Source of the DNA: Ophiostoma sp. CBS 140.51
Lineage: Eukaryota; Ascomycota; Sordariomycetes; Ophiostomatales; Ophiostomataceae
Direction of reading: 5' to 3'
DNA: 64,000 nt
Assembly: GCA_029298735.1 (NCBI GenBank)
Contig: JANSLP010000014.1
Location: 212,114 to 276,113, forward strand
In this document: positions 41,946 through 54,442 of the stretch, piece after piece
How the letters are laid out: each line of letters starts with the position of its first letter
How positions within the stretch are numbered: position 1 is the first letter of the stretch
Position numbers and translations under genes: made by a program
Notes under the pieces: model-generated
The model's database searches: none
Told to the model about the DNA's origin: nothing
Seen by the model: only the letters and a program-made list of their open reading frames with translations

Positions 41946-44900
41946 GCCTTACAGCGTCGTAACTTTCCCCTTCTTTTCCCCTTTTCGCCTTCGCTATCGT
42001 ATGTGTGTATGCAGCTTTGCATTTCCGCCCCCCTCTTTTTTATTTATTTTGGCTGGTGTTTTGTGCGTCGCCGATCATTGACATACCTGGGAAGGAATGT
42101 GGGAACGGGGACCTGGGTCTCCCCGAAGGCCCAATCTCGCCTCACTGGGGATCTTGAGACAAGGAGACGAGGGAGGCAAAATGGGGACACGGGCAGGTCA
42201 ATCAAGTTAACCAGGTGCAATCAGGAGCCATCGGGACAAAAAGGACGGCCTCGAAAAGAGGAGGAGAAAAGGACAAAGAGAGGGGTCAGATGGAGAACAG
42301 ATGGAGAACAAGACAACATCGAAAAGATACGCTCCCGTATGAGATGGAGCCAGACCAAGGTGGACCTCCTGATAACCGCTTGCTCTTTACTCAGTAAGGC
42401 TCGCGAGTTTCTTTTTCCCACCTTGCACCTTGCAGCTGGCTGTTATTTGGTTGTCAATTTTGTTGTCCGTGTTGCCTCTATTGTTTGACTTTTGTCGTAT
42501 TTGTGGTTATTGGATATTCAAGCTTCTGTCACCTGCCTGCCGGTTTAACCTTTTTGTTGACCCAAGGGCGTATTGCCCCATATGGAAAATGGGGCGAGCG
42601 TTTTTGTGTGCAACCCAGCTTATGATACTGTGCTTCCCATGTTGTGGATGTAGGTCTGCTTCGGTATCGCAATCGTTTAAATGGTGCATAATCGTGTCTC
42701 CGAGCGAGGGCAAGGGAAGCAACCGAGAGAACACAGAAAAAACATGGATGTGGTTCGTTTCCTGCCAAGGGTTGAAGGATATTGCTGTCGGGCATTAAAA
42801 AAGAAGGGACCTTCTGAGTGAGGACAAGCACGCCGTTTAGCTGCTTGTAACTCCTTGTAAGTGGCCTCCACTCTTTTTATGGTGTCTTTCTTTCATTCAC
42901 CTTTTTAAGCTCATTGTCTCTTTCCCAGCTCCGCGCTGGTCATCCCAGCCAGGATCCGTTGTAAAAGGGTGGACAGCCAAATGCATGCACATAGTCGGCC
43001 CTGTCGACCTTGTCCTCGTGCTCGTTGCCTCGTCCAGTTTGCCTTGTGGCCAATCCCCAGTTTATTTTTGCTGGTTTTGCGTCTTGCCGTCCCGCACGTG
43101 TGGATGTTGCAAAGTGGGCAAAAGTGTAAATTGACACGACGACCTGGCCCCATCATCCGTGGTACTGGCTCTTTTCTATCTGCCAATATGACATGTGGAA
43201 GAAATAAAGTGATGAAAGTGATCAATGTGACAAAACTGACATAAGGCCAACCGACGCCAAAGACGAAAAGGAAGGTTCATGTCAACCTCGAAACACTCCA
43301 AATAAAAGACAGCGCGAAGAAAGAAGCTCGCGACAACGATTGTGTACTTCCCTTGTGTGATGTGCGCCTATACGAAGTCGAGGTGTCGTTGACCTTCCTA
43401 AATAGGACACCCACAGACTACTGCCGTATGCAGCAAAACACCGATAGACATAAACCCAATGGGAATGCAGACGAGTGTTAGCCCTTTCCTTTTGATGTTG
43501 TAGGTCGCCCCTGGCCGATAGGACTGGGCAGTGGAGTCTTTTTTCACACGAGTTCGGAGGTGAATGTTAGTCTCATCCTTCATCATCAACGGCCATCTAT
43601 TGGACAATGAGAGAAGGACAAGAATCGCAGCCGGATGTCGCAAAGCGGCCCTGGAGCTAGCCACCCTCTTCTAGCGCCAGTGGAGGAAATAACGCCCAAG
43701 ACGCACAAGAAACGCTTGTGTGCGGGGGGAACAACGGTGCAACTTTGTTTCCGTAGTGGTGTGCAAGCAGCACGCACTAGAACCAAGCACAGAAGGAGGG
43801 CACATCTTGTTCCCTCAGCCTGTTGAATGTCTTGGGTTTATCTCGGCTGCTTGGTGGTTGTCATTGTCTGCCGAAATTTCGGGGCAAAATTAGGGGAATT
43901 AGAGCCCATTGGGAAAAAGGACCGGGCTCCTCGTTGGGCCTCGCCTGTTTTGCACAATACAGAACAACAAGGGGCGGATGAAAGAGAGTGTGGCCAGTGT
44001 GGGAGAAGCGAGAAAAAGAAAGTTTTCTGAACAAGATGCAAGCACCATACAAGAACGGACGCACACACGCACTGTCCGTACGGGGTATTAGTGCTTTTGC
44101 CTGCAAGTTGTGCCGAGGGTCAACGGGTGCGGGTACTGGTATATTTTCCATTTCCCGTCTCGCTAGGGGCAGCCTGATATAAATGAGCGTCTGTGTGTTT
44201 TGTGTATTTGCGTATTTTGCGTTCTTAAATTCGGGAGGTCGAGGCCTACTGAAGGCGTGCTGTTCTGGTGCGGTATGCCGCTGTAGCTTGGCTTTCTTGT
44301 CCCGCTTTCGCCAAGGATTGCTTGGGAAACAACCATGGAAAAAAGCAAAGCTTTGTTGTTTTCAAATCGTTCGAAAAGGCAAGTGCCAGAGCCCAAGACT
44401 GGGGAAATCTCTTGGACGTCTTGGACAATGCTAACAACTCTTTGACAATACTTGCACAGTGCTTGGAAAGGCTTGTAAAGTCTTGTAAAATGCTTGACAG
44501 GATGACCAAGACAAGAGACATCAACACACAAAATCGGTATCAAAAGCCAAGCCGGCTCGTGTCTGCCGGATATCTGACATGACCTGTCGTCAAAATAAAG
44601 ACTTCGTATCAACTGGTCTGCTGCAATCTGCTGCGTGTAAGAGCAAATAGAAAATCGCTGTTGGACAATGAAAGAGATAGAGAGACAGCCAGAGAAACAA
44701 AGACAGACGAGACAGGGCAGGGCAGGGGCGCTGATGGTCTGAGCTTGATAGCAAACTTGGCTGCATCTATGATCACTGAATTGTTGGTACCGCCACTGGC
44801 CAGCCACTGAAGAGACACTGAGAAGAGAATTTGCCCCGTTCAACGTTACGTCCGTGACACACCTGCAGCAACCCTTTTCAACCCTTTCCACGCTCTGTGT

Positions 44901-45006
44901 TAATTCTAGACAACATATGGGGCGGAACAGAGAGACCGTGCATGAAATGGGGGGGAAAAAGCCGCAGCCGCATGAGATAGATTTGCCAAGACCGTGGCAA
45001 GGCGAG

Positions 45007-45033
45007 GAGCATCAGGAGCATCAGGAGCATCAG
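45007..45033. repeat. Three exact 9-bp tandem units
   Basis: GAGCATCAG repeated three times without change. The unit length keeps a frame, but the surrounding open frame (44854-45051) is short and unconvincing. Confidence 0.65.
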
Positions 45034-45552
45034 CGTCAGGAAGCAGAATAAGGTCGACGAGCTCAAAAAAGAACGTCGAGAACATCAAGAACAAAAGAAG
45101 ATGGCTGTCTCGAAGAACATCTTAAACAAGAAATGCGAGACATGTGACATGGCGTGTTCATCTAGTGTCGTTCGAGAAGGAAGGTTGAAAAGGGGGGCTC
45201 GAGGGTGAAAGACCCTTTGATACGACCGGTGGTTGGTCAAACCGGTCAAACATCATGACCTTAATCGAAGTGATGGTCGGTTATCTGTCCGGAGTGTCTG
45301 TCTCTGTTTTCTCATATCCTCCGGGGCTGATAGGGCGACCATATCGTAGCGGGCGACCAGGGTGTGCTTCAACCTCGTATGTCACGGGCCATTGTCCTTT
45401 TGCAGATGTTGGCTTGTTGGCTTCTCAAATTGATCGGCAACGCTCCGGAGCAAACTTGCCAACGAGCCAGTGAGCCAGACTCTATTCGCTCGCCACAGCA
45501 ATCTGTGGTACGGGTACGGTCTGGCCGTTTTGGCCACCTCCACAGAACAATA

Positions 45553-45576
45553 CAGACAGACAGACAGACAGACAGA
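45553..45576. repeat. CAGA tetranucleotide microsatellite
   Basis: Six uninterrupted CAGA units in non-coding DNA. Confidence 0.8.
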
Positions 45577-48500
45577 AAAGTGTGAGACTGTGAGACTATG
45601 GTCCCGCATCCTTATCTCATAAAAGCCAAGCCTTTCGTGCTGGGGAGGATCATGCTTTGACAATTTTTCCTTGGCGTAACTGGCAAGCACAACAACGCTG
45701 AAATATGTTTATTTTCGGCACAGCGAATAAAGTCACGGAAGTATGATCGAGTGTGTGCTCACATCTGACGGAATACGGCGTATGAAGTAGAGCTGGTGGG
45801 AACTATCTTGCCGGCGGTCTCTTCCTCTCTTTGAGTGTGGCCTGTATGCCTTGTGGCCAGGGTCTTAAGTCTTGTTGACTTCGCAACCGGGCCTCACCCC
45901 AGGAATTCAAGCGCTTCACCATTGAGGATTTTGGAATAGTCGCAACGGTAGCGGTCAGTACGCCTAACCCAGAGAGGGAGGAGGCATGTCTCGATGCTTT
46001 ACTTGTTCAAGTTCAAGATCCCCTCATCCTTCTGTGTCTCCAACAAAAACCCACAGGGAGACGCACAGGGAGACGCGGCGGCCGCGTCCGACTTTGACGT
46101 GTGCTGAAGTCGTATGGAGGCCCACTGGCAGTGGTCGTGAGAGCAACCCCTGGTTCTTCTACTTTGCGCCAAGACCCAGGCCCGCATGGAAGCATGGGAT
46201 GGGACATCGCTTGTGGTGAAGGATACTTGAAGAGGTGTTGCGAGAAAAAATAGGTTCCTGATGAGCGGTTCAAGCCCTATGTGGTGCAGGGACCTTTTCT
46301 GTGATCGTCTGTCTTTACTTTGACCATGGTGATCCCGTCGTGATGGAGTATAGAATATTCGACTGTCGTCGTTAAGTATATATTCGTTCGCCTTTTGGGC
46401 TGGCTCGCTCACCGTCTGTCCCTTTGTTTTCTCATTTCCTCATGCGGGCAAGCTTAGGATCAAGAAGCGCAACCGCACCCTCCTTTCTCCAAGGGCTTTT
46501 GAAGGAAGGGAGAGGACAGTGCCGGATGCACGGTAGCCGTGTTTTCCCCAAGTCACTGAGATCGGCCGCTAGTAAGGGAGGTGTGGATGGGTGGAGATGG
46601 ACGGGGCATGGGTCGTGGTTGGCTGCAGATGTCTCTCAGTCTCTGTGCTGGCTGTCTTTGAAGCAAGGGATAGATATTGTGCTGTGTCTGCTCAGCACAT
46701 CTCCTGCATCCTCGGACCGCTGAGTTGAGTTGTTCCACTTTCCCTCCACGTCTTGGTCTTGTCGACGGATAGAAATCAGGTGTCGATAGGGGCGGATCCC
46801 AAGTTGAAAAACACTTGAAGCTCGTACGGAGAGGTGATGGCGAGAACAATCTGGATTGTCTGGACCTCTTTCCTGTTTTTGCTTTTCATTTGTGTCTGCT
46901 TCTGCTGCTCTCTTTGCTCTCTCTCGGAAGAGCCCTGAACCGTGCATTAGCGGAGCCGCCGTACGGTGGTCCGGCGCCCACGCAACTCCACTGCGTGTTA
47001 GTTGAAAGAGCCCTGTCTTTCGTCTTTTTCTTGGTGTGCTTTTGGTGTAATTCGTCTCATTCTTTTTTTGTGCCCCTCGCATGTCGTTCTACAAAAGCGG
47101 TCGTTTGCCGCGCTGTATCTCACTCGTTCTGAGAACGAGAGAACGTCCCGCCCTTGTTCTGGCCCAGGCCGATAGCAGCGTTGTAAAGGTTAGCCAGGGG
47201 GATATCCGAGGTTATCAGTGACAAGTCAAAGAACGGGGAACCACGGTTCAGCGCAGGGTGTCGTGAATTGTCCTCTACAAGAGCTCGGCTCGCCAAGACG
47301 ACGAGGTTGGCTTCTGGGCGCAAGCCCTAGGGAAGTCGTGCCGCAACTTCCTCAGCCACCTGTCGACCAACCTTCAACCCCTTCCCTCCTCTTCATCGAA
47401 GCTCATCGTAGATGACTAGCCCAACAGTGAAAAAAGAGGCTGCAGGAATACGACGGGTAATTCTGGCGTTGCAAATGGTCAAGTGCGATAGCAAAGGGGA
47501 AAAGAGATTGCAATGCTGTGATCAATGATAACAAGGGGACGGACAGCCAAAAGTCGATAAGTCGATGAGGGGGAAAAGAGACAAGGAGAAAGGGTCGCAA
47601 CATTGCAACGCAATGCTGCCGTCGTATTGAGCAGGTAAAGTAAAGAGAGGAATGCCTGGTCCGGGCAACTGGTGTTGAAGCTGAAGGTGTAGGCGAGGAA
47701 GGCTCTCATGCTTTCCTGCAGATGTGCAGCGCAAAAAGTATCTCCGGGATTTGATTTGGGCAGCTGGATTTGCTGTTAACTTTGAGCCCGTTTTTGCACA
47801 CTGTATGCCCGTCCTTTTTCCGGTGTCGAAATAAAGATGCCAAATAGACACCTTTTTGCGTGCTACCGAGTACTCTTCACGAGCTCTCGCAAACCCACAT
47901 GGTGGTGCAGGTGCGGGCGAGTGGCGGGTGGGTGAGAACGATGAGAAGCTTGGGGGGAAGAGTGAGAGAGACAGAGGGAGTGAGAGAAGTGAACTCCACA
48001 GTCCGTGGGATAGCAGCTACGAAGTACAGAGATCAACAGAACGGAGAAAGGTGATTAACACAATGTAGGAAGGAGCCACCGGGTTGAACTGCCCTGTGGC
48101 CCAATCCACAAGAACAGGAATGAGACGATGTCTTTTTTACCCCATTGTTGCAAGTACTTTTCTGTCGCAAGGAAGGAGCGAACTACGTTAAGGTGATGTA
48201 CTTTGTCGTTGCGGGAAGGAGCAAAGGGCCCCCTGTCTTTCTACGACAAGCATCTCTTGTTGACATCGTACACATACAATGTCAGGCCGTGAGACAAAAA
48301 TATAACACCAAATACGAATAACGGAGAAATTGTGGGCTGTTGACAACCACCCACACAGTGAGACGGATGTTTCGAGACGGCAGAAAGTGAAGAGAAAGAG
48401 GATGAAGTGCGGGAAAGGAGCGAAGCATGTGCAAAGAAACGAAATCGGACAGAGAAGACAAGGGGAGACAGGGGGCAACAGGGAGTATCTCCGTTTAAGC

Positions 48501-50989
48501 TCTGCGCTAGCTAAATACCTTCTAGAAACGATTTAGTGGTACAGTGCGGCATCTCTCACAGCAAACTGTACCGGCAGTTCCCTGTCTCAAACTGGTCCTC
48601 TGGCAAGCACCACCGAATCGCGCCTTCCTGATTGAGGAAGGCAGCACGAGTATCGATGGGGGGTTGTTGGATTTGGTGGTGAGGGGCGTTGTCACGAGAT
48701 AAGACCTTGTGGGTGATTGTGGGTTTTGCCCCCCTCCCAAGACCAGGTCGTTGTCGAATGCACTTTGTAAAGATATGGATAGGAAGGATAGGAAGTTCGG
48801 GAAAGTGAGGGCAACTGCGATGCAAGTGTGCAAACGTGCAAACTCCCGATCATACCTCGCAAAGAAAGCTCGGGGCATGGAGCAAAAAGGGAATAGAGGC
48901 AGGATTGAGAGAGGAAGAGGGAAGGCGCGAGTCATGCAGAGTTGTCCGTTGCGTCCTTTGCCAAGCTACATAACAGGAAGGCAGTTGCACAAATAGAATG
49001 GCGAAACGGTGTTAAATGGGAAGTAGCTACCACGGACAACTGTCGTAGGGCAGGCGTGGCCACGATGGCGATGGCGATGGTATCGTTTTGAGAAGGTGCC
49101 TTTCAGAAGGGTGTCCTTCATCGCCAACAGCGGGGCCCAAATGCCATAATACGTGGACAGGGATGGGCCAGACTAGGCCTAAACACGCGGTTTCCTCGTG
49201 TTTGCTTGTTTTGACGACTTGTCTTGTTGTCGTTGTCTCCTTACCACTCCCTACAGCCCCTTTTTACAGATTTACAGGTGTCTACTTACCTAATGGCATC
49301 TGACGGGCTCCTCTTCCCCGCACTCTCAGGACGGGATGCACCCGAGCAGCACGGGAGTCTCCTTGTGCTTGGATGTGGACGACGTAATACAGAGTACTCT
49401 AACTTTGCATCTCATTTGTATGTATTCGCAGTAATACGTATCTTACTGAGCACACATACAACGATGGAAGTATGCGTTGGGCTGGGCATGTATGGGCTTT
49501 GCCTGTGGGCATCCGTTGACAGGTGGACGGCCGGTGGGCAGCCGACAGCAGCATATGAATTATCCACTAAAAGACCAGATAATGGAAAATTCCGGTAGGG
49601 ACTTGAATAAATGAAGACTATGGGCTCTACACACCCACAAACAACTCTAGGCCGTTCCAAGAACGCCAATCAAATGGATACTACGATGGAATAAAGAAGA
49701 GACAAATGTTGTGCTTCAAAAGCGGTGCATGATGTCGTAGTTGTTATTGCTCAACTAAGTCTAAAATCTGGGCAGACAAAGGATCTCTTTTGGTAGATTT
49801 CTTAGGCCGTCAGGAGCTGCCAAGTGACCTGCCAGCCCTTCTAGACGCACACTTACGGTGTAAATCACTCTGATGCTGCAATGTCTGCAGCGCATGGATC
49901 TCACTTTGCACGTCGTATACAAAAATAAATTGCTTATGCACCCTGCGCCACGATAAGAAAAGAGAGAGGGGGGATATATAAAAGCAAGGTCAGCCTCCCA
50001 TCAGGAAAAGGAGCGTCTGACAGGACGGTCGAAAGTGAGGTTTGTGAAGGACAAAGGATCGAGATGTCGTCAAAAAGAAGTTAGCAGAGAAAAGGAAGGA
50101 GCGTTCAACAGCACAGACCAGCACGGGTGGTCTGGCAGTTGCCAGTTGCCAGTTGGTGGCTTAACGGTGGCAGGGCAAAAGAGGGAAAGTGCAGGCACAC
50201 TGCACCTCAACGCTCGGCATCTTTGGATCTCTACTCGGCAAGAGCAAGGTCTCGACTCAAGCAAAATATGCCCAAAATAAGCAAGAAGCAGCCTTCTCGT
50301 TCCCTTCGTTCTTTCCTTTCTTGACTCTCGTCGTTCCAATACGCTGCCCCTTTTCCAAGTGTGGTCTGGCTTGACTGCTCTTGCCTCGTGGGAACTGGTG
50401 GCTGGCAAGTGCCCATTCGTTGGAGAGGCGCACTGGACGATGCAGGTCCAAGCTGAGGGATCCTTCCAGCGGGCAAATGAGGGGCCGAGGATGCTCTCGC
50501 AGGCGCTGAGCGCCAAAAGTCCGGGGCGTCGCCCATGGCCAGTCAGTCGAGTTTGCCCCTCGCCTCGCTGCCTGTTCCTGCCTACTCCCCCGACCACTCC
50601 TGCCTGTTCTTGCCCATTTGGGCCCTGTAATTGACGGATTAAGCGGGGGAAGGAACAGGGAAACGCAGACGAGATACGAGACACAGAAACACCGACTCAC
50701 TCAACACCACAGACACGGATCAGTGAATGGCCGACCACGAAACGTGTGTGAGAGACCTGGGCTGACGTGAAAATTGTCTCGGGCGTTGCCATTTGTTGAA
50801 TTTTGTTGAACGATTTGTGTTTCTTTGTGGTCTATTTGTGGTCGTTGAAGGGGTTTGAGCTCTTTGTGCCGTCATTCACTTTGTGCACCACCTCGAGCAT
50901 TCTCGAAGTATATGAAAGGACATTCTCCGGACGACGATCAAATCGACCGCCTTGATTGACTTACGTTCGTCAACTGCACACTCTTCACG

Positions 50990-51673
50990 ATGCACACTCT
51001 CGCCAGCTCAATGCCGCGCCTTTTCGGCCGGTCACAGACGCCGACACCATCCCAGTCCCAACCACAAGAACCGCCGGCCCCGCGCGCCAAGCTCGTCCGA
51101 CGCACAGGCGACCATTTTACTCCGCTCGGGCATCCCGGACATCCCGGACACACCGGATATTCTGGATACCAGAGTCCGGCTTCGTTCGAGCCCCTCCACC
51201 GAGAAGGCAGCATCATATCTGCCTCGCTAGCATCCGCCTCGGCCTCGGGGTACGAAGTCCTCCTCAATGGTCCCGACCGAAGCAGTCTGTGTGGGAGTAT
51301 AGGCAGCGGCCAGAACCAGCACCATCCGACCCAAAACCAGCAGCATCAGCAGCACCGCTATTATGCCGTCCGCTCACAACGCAATCTGCACCGCTCATGG
51401 TTAGCCGCCGCCGATGCGCGGAGACTGTCGGGGCCTGGCGGTGAACGCCCTCCGCCGCGCAAGCTGGTCAAGGACCCGGGCGGATCGGCACGGCCGTCGG
51501 CTGCTCACGAGATTCCAGACGAGGATGGCGATTTACGACGGAAGGCAGTGGTCGGTGGAGCTGGACAAAACAACAGCCAGAGTACAGCCGGCCTCGACAG
51601 AGGCAGCTTTGGAGGTCCCGGCTCACTCGGCATCCGTCGAAAGATATCCCGATGGCGGGATCTGAAGTGGTAA
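50990..51673 (+). CDS. Hypothetical, probably disordered protein
   Basis: An uninterrupted 227-codon frame beginning at a reasonable ATG (a second in-frame ATG lies at codon 8, MPRLFGRS) and ending RWRDLKW. The composition is plausible for a fungal protein: a Pro/Gln/Ser-rich N-terminus, a basic KLVRRTGDHFTPL, an internal GHPGHPGHTGYSGYQS repeat, Ala/Ser tracts, and a basic C-terminus with SLGIRRKISRWRDL. I recognise no domain, signal peptide or membrane segment. It lies 0.7 kb upstream of RRP43 on the same strand. Competing frames on both strands are shorter. It could be a spurious frame, an exon of a longer gene, or a small lineage-specific protein. Confidence 0.45.
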   Translation: MHTLASSMPRLFGRSQTPTPSQSQPQEPPAPRAKLVRRTGDHFTPLGHPGHPGHTGYSGYQSPASFEPLHREGSIISASLASASASGYEVLLNGPDRSSLCGSIGSGQNQHHPTQNQQHQQHRYYAVRSQRNLHRSWLAAADARRLSGPGGERPPPRKLVKDPGGSARPSAAHEIPDEDGDLRRKAVVGGAGQNNSQSTAGLDRGSFGGPGSLGIRRKISRWRDLKW

Positions 51674-52384
51674 CTGTTAACCACAGACAGCACCTGCGCC
51701 GGATCGCTCACCACACAGCATGTGGACAATTGCATATATTTTTGACTTTCATCTTGGATCTAGTATCTCGCATTTTGGCATTTCGGCACTGGGTTTGTTT
51801 TATTTCGGTATTTGCTACATCATCTTTTCCACATCCATCTGGATCGTGACATTTCCTGTCTTTGATTTTTCCATTTTGCATCGGCTGTCGAACAGGGCGT
51901 TCTGCATTCGTTAGGTTTGCGGCATTTTGATTTTCTACCTGTCTATATTTCTTCCTTGATTGAACATATATATACATACACATGCAAGAACTTGTTTTAT
52001 CTGAGAAAAGCTGTAAAATCTCGACATGTATCAAGATGTCGTTGATCCCAATGGCTATATCTGATCAGGCACGTCTTAATTGCCCTGACCTGCCGTATTA
52101 GGCGCTAATTGTTGGCCGTTGGTCCCCTATATCCACTAAGACCGCCCAAAGCAACAGGCGCTGTTAGTGGCAAGCCAAAGCACGACGTCCGCTGAGAGAG
52201 AGCGAGCTTTTGTATCGTCCCAGGCCAGCTCTTTATCGCAGTTTCTTATCGCTCAAAAAAATTTGCCTGACAGAACAAGAGCATCACCACAAACGACGAC
52301 GACCGAACGATCTCGACCTCCCTCTTCACGACTCTACGACCTCCCTCCCTCACAGCCTCCCACATCCTACCACACACCCATATA
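51674..52384. other. RRP43 upstream region
   Basis: T-rich and A/T-rich at 51720-52020, where a 3' end of the upstream frame could lie. The C/A-rich leader before RRP43 is at about 52260-52384. No additional gene seen. Confidence 0.45.
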
Positions 52385-53476
52385 ATGACACAACAAAAGG
52401 GCCAATTGGCCCGCCCCATCTTTGCCAAGATTGCACCACACGAGTATCTCGTCGCCAACCTCGCGAGAGCGAACACCGAAGGCTCTGAAGTGAAGGGAAC
52501 CCGCCCCAACGGCCGCACCCCCGACGAGGCCCGCGATTTCGACGTCCACACGGGGTCCCTCTCTCAAGCCCATGGGTCTGCCGCTGTCCGTTTGGGCAAG
52601 ACGCGCGTCATTTGCGGCGTCCGCGGCGAGATCCTGCCCGTCACCAACATTCCCCAGTACCGGCCGTCCACCATCACTCCGGAACAGGCTGGCACCTCAG
52701 AAGCCGAGAGCGACAACCGTCGCCAGCTGCGCGACTATGATCTGCTGGTGCCCAACCTCGAGCTGGCCACGGGCAGCGCGCCCGAGTTCTTGCCCGGTGG
52801 ACCGCCGTCCGTGCTGGCGCAAGTGCTGAGCACGCGGCTGTACGCACTGCTGCACAGTAGTGGGTTGGTGGATGCGGAGGCCTTGAAAGTGTGGCACACG
52901 CCGCGGCCGAGCGCAAGCGAGGGCGACGAAGACTTGGAGGTGGATGATGAGGAAGAGGAAGAGGACCGCACACCCGAGATCAAGGCCTACTGGACACTTT
53001 ATATCGACCTGCTCTTCCTCTCCTTTGACGGCAACCCCTTGGACGCCGCCTGGGCCGCCATTGTCGCCGCCTTGCGCGGCACCCGCCTGCCGCATGCCCG
53101 CTGGGACGCTGACCGCGACCGCGTCGTCTGCTCGCCGCCGTCGGTCACACCCACTCCACCACTCACTTTGAGGGGGTTGCCTGTCGCCTCGACTGCCGTC
53201 GTTCTCGTCGAAAACCGCAAACGGCAGCAGCGCCAGAGCAGCGAGGCCGACAGTGCGCACTGGATCTTGGAAGACCCGGACCGTCTGGAGGAGAGCCAGT
53301 GCCACGAGACGGTGACGGTGGTCGTGGATTGTTCCAACGGATCTGGAGAGAAGACCGTCGTGCGGGCACTCTCCAAAAGCGGCGGCGTGCTTGTGGGCCC
53401 TCAAGAGCTGCACGCGCTCGTGGCCTCGGCCGAAACGCGGTGGGCGAGCTTGTCGAAAGCACTGCAGGGGCCGTGA
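52385..53476 (+). CDS. RRP43: RNA exosome ring subunit Rrp43 (EXOSC8-like)
   Basis: Non-catalytic RNase PH-fold subunit of the exosome core ring, which processes rRNA and degrades nuclear and cytosolic RNA. Single exon, 363 residues. N-terminal family features are RPNGRTPDEARDF (40-52) and GSAAVRLGKTRVICGVRGEI (64-83), the first strands of the RNase PH fold. An acidic insertion rich in Glu/Asp lies around 175-200, followed by YWTLYIDLLFLSFDGNPLDA, the conserved RNase PH-fold helix-strand block. Rrp43, rather than Rrp42 or Rrp45, is chosen from the N-terminal motifs and overall match to EXOSC8; confusion among these paralogues is the main risk. Confidence 0.87.
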   Translation: MTQQKGQLARPIFAKIAPHEYLVANLARANTEGSEVKGTRPNGRTPDEARDFDVHTGSLSQAHGSAAVRLGKTRVICGVRGEILPVTNIPQYRPSTITPEQAGTSEAESDNRRQLRDYDLLVPNLELATGSAPEFLPGGPPSVLAQVLSTRLYALLHSSGLVDAEALKVWHTPRPSASEGDEDLEVDDEEEEEDRTPEIKAYWTLYIDLLFLSFDGNPLDAAWAAIVAALRGTRLPHARWDADRDRVVCSPPSVTPTPPLTLRGLPVASTAVVLVENRKRQQRQSSEADSAHWILEDPDRLEESQCHETVTVVVDCSNGSGEKTVVRALSKSGGVLVGPQELHALVASAETRWASLSKALQGP

Positions 53477-54442
53477 AGAGGACGATAGACTACGGGGATG
53501 GAACAAAACGGAAAACAAAAAGATCACGGCTACGGCATAATCTCAAGATACCCATGAGGAGCAACAAAGAGGCAAGCCAATGTTTCGGCGGAAACAAGAG
53601 AAAATGAGCATGCGTGGATACACATGCTGTCATATCTCAATGAGGTTGATACTGAGCTACAGCTTCATAAAGACTCAACATACCGAGTACCGGTCGAGTC
53701 AAATGGCTGCCTAGGAGCTCACTGCTCACTCAAACGCCCAAGGGCACGAGAGTTTGCACAAGCCCGGGCCATGGGCAATACACCACACCATGGGAGATAT
53801 ATCATGAGAGCACAAGGAGGCTTCAGACAGCTCCTCATGTATCTCAACCATACATAGCATTGACCTGGCGTTGCATAGGCATAATACATGATTAGACCGG
53901 ACAAACAAGATGCACATCACTGAAAGCAAGAAGAGCTCATGACAGATGAGAGGTAATGTCCCGACCTTTCGAACCATCCTTACAGGCTTGAGGGTCGCCC
54001 CTTAAAATCAAGGGCAGTAGATACAGGTGGGGTTTTCGTGTTCAATCTCCCACTCTGCAGCAATTTGGGTATGCGCTCCAGTGAAGGTTCACATGAATCC
54101 GGCAATGCAGCACGGGTAGCCATCGACACAGTCCCGAAAGAGTGTGGGTTTGAGCAGCCGTCGCATTCGGTGGCAGAGTGGGTTGTGAAGAGAAGAGGAA
54201 AGAGAGGATAAGAAGAAACCAAAGTGTGAGAAAGCTTTTCATAATTAGGGAGTGGTGGAGCGCTGAAGCGGTGCGGAGAAACGTGTGTCCGCGCTAGGAG
54301 AGCAACTGTGCCTTGCCCCACATCGACCTACGAAAGTCTTGCATGCTCAATTTCTGCCTGTCGAAAAGCTTCTCCCTTTCTCTCTCTTTTCCTTCCTTTC
54401 CTTCTCCCTCACTAAGTAGCCACTGCCCAACGCAAACACATC
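53477..54442. other. Intergenic: RRP43 3' flank and MRS6 promoter
   Basis: Nothing coding recognised. A T/C-rich block (54350-54420) immediately precedes the MRS6 start, as in other leaders here. Confidence 0.5.

Larger units (their letters stand above)
40224..50989. other. Long region without recognisable genes (about 10.8 kb)
   Basis: Apart from the OPT leader (pyrimidine-rich on the - strand, 40260-40470), I recognise no protein, tRNA or rRNA gene. Open frames up to 242 codons exist (44163-44891, -), but their translations are Ser/Cys/Leu-rich without domains. The sequence is of middling base composition, not AT-collapsed, so it does not look heavily RIP-mutated. Short tandem repeats are scattered through it (41916-41945, 45007-45033, 45553-45576). 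It may hold non-coding transcripts or fast-evolving genes that sequence reading alone cannot reveal. Confidence 0.5.

Noticed and set aside
44163..44891. 242-codon - strand frame
   Set aside because: No recognisable motif, irregular composition with many Cys/Ser/Gln, and no supportive start or splice context.
53960..53990. tRNA T-arm-like GGTTCGAAA on the - strand
   Set aside because: The flanking bases do not form a T stem, and no A box, anticodon arm or acceptor stem was found around it.
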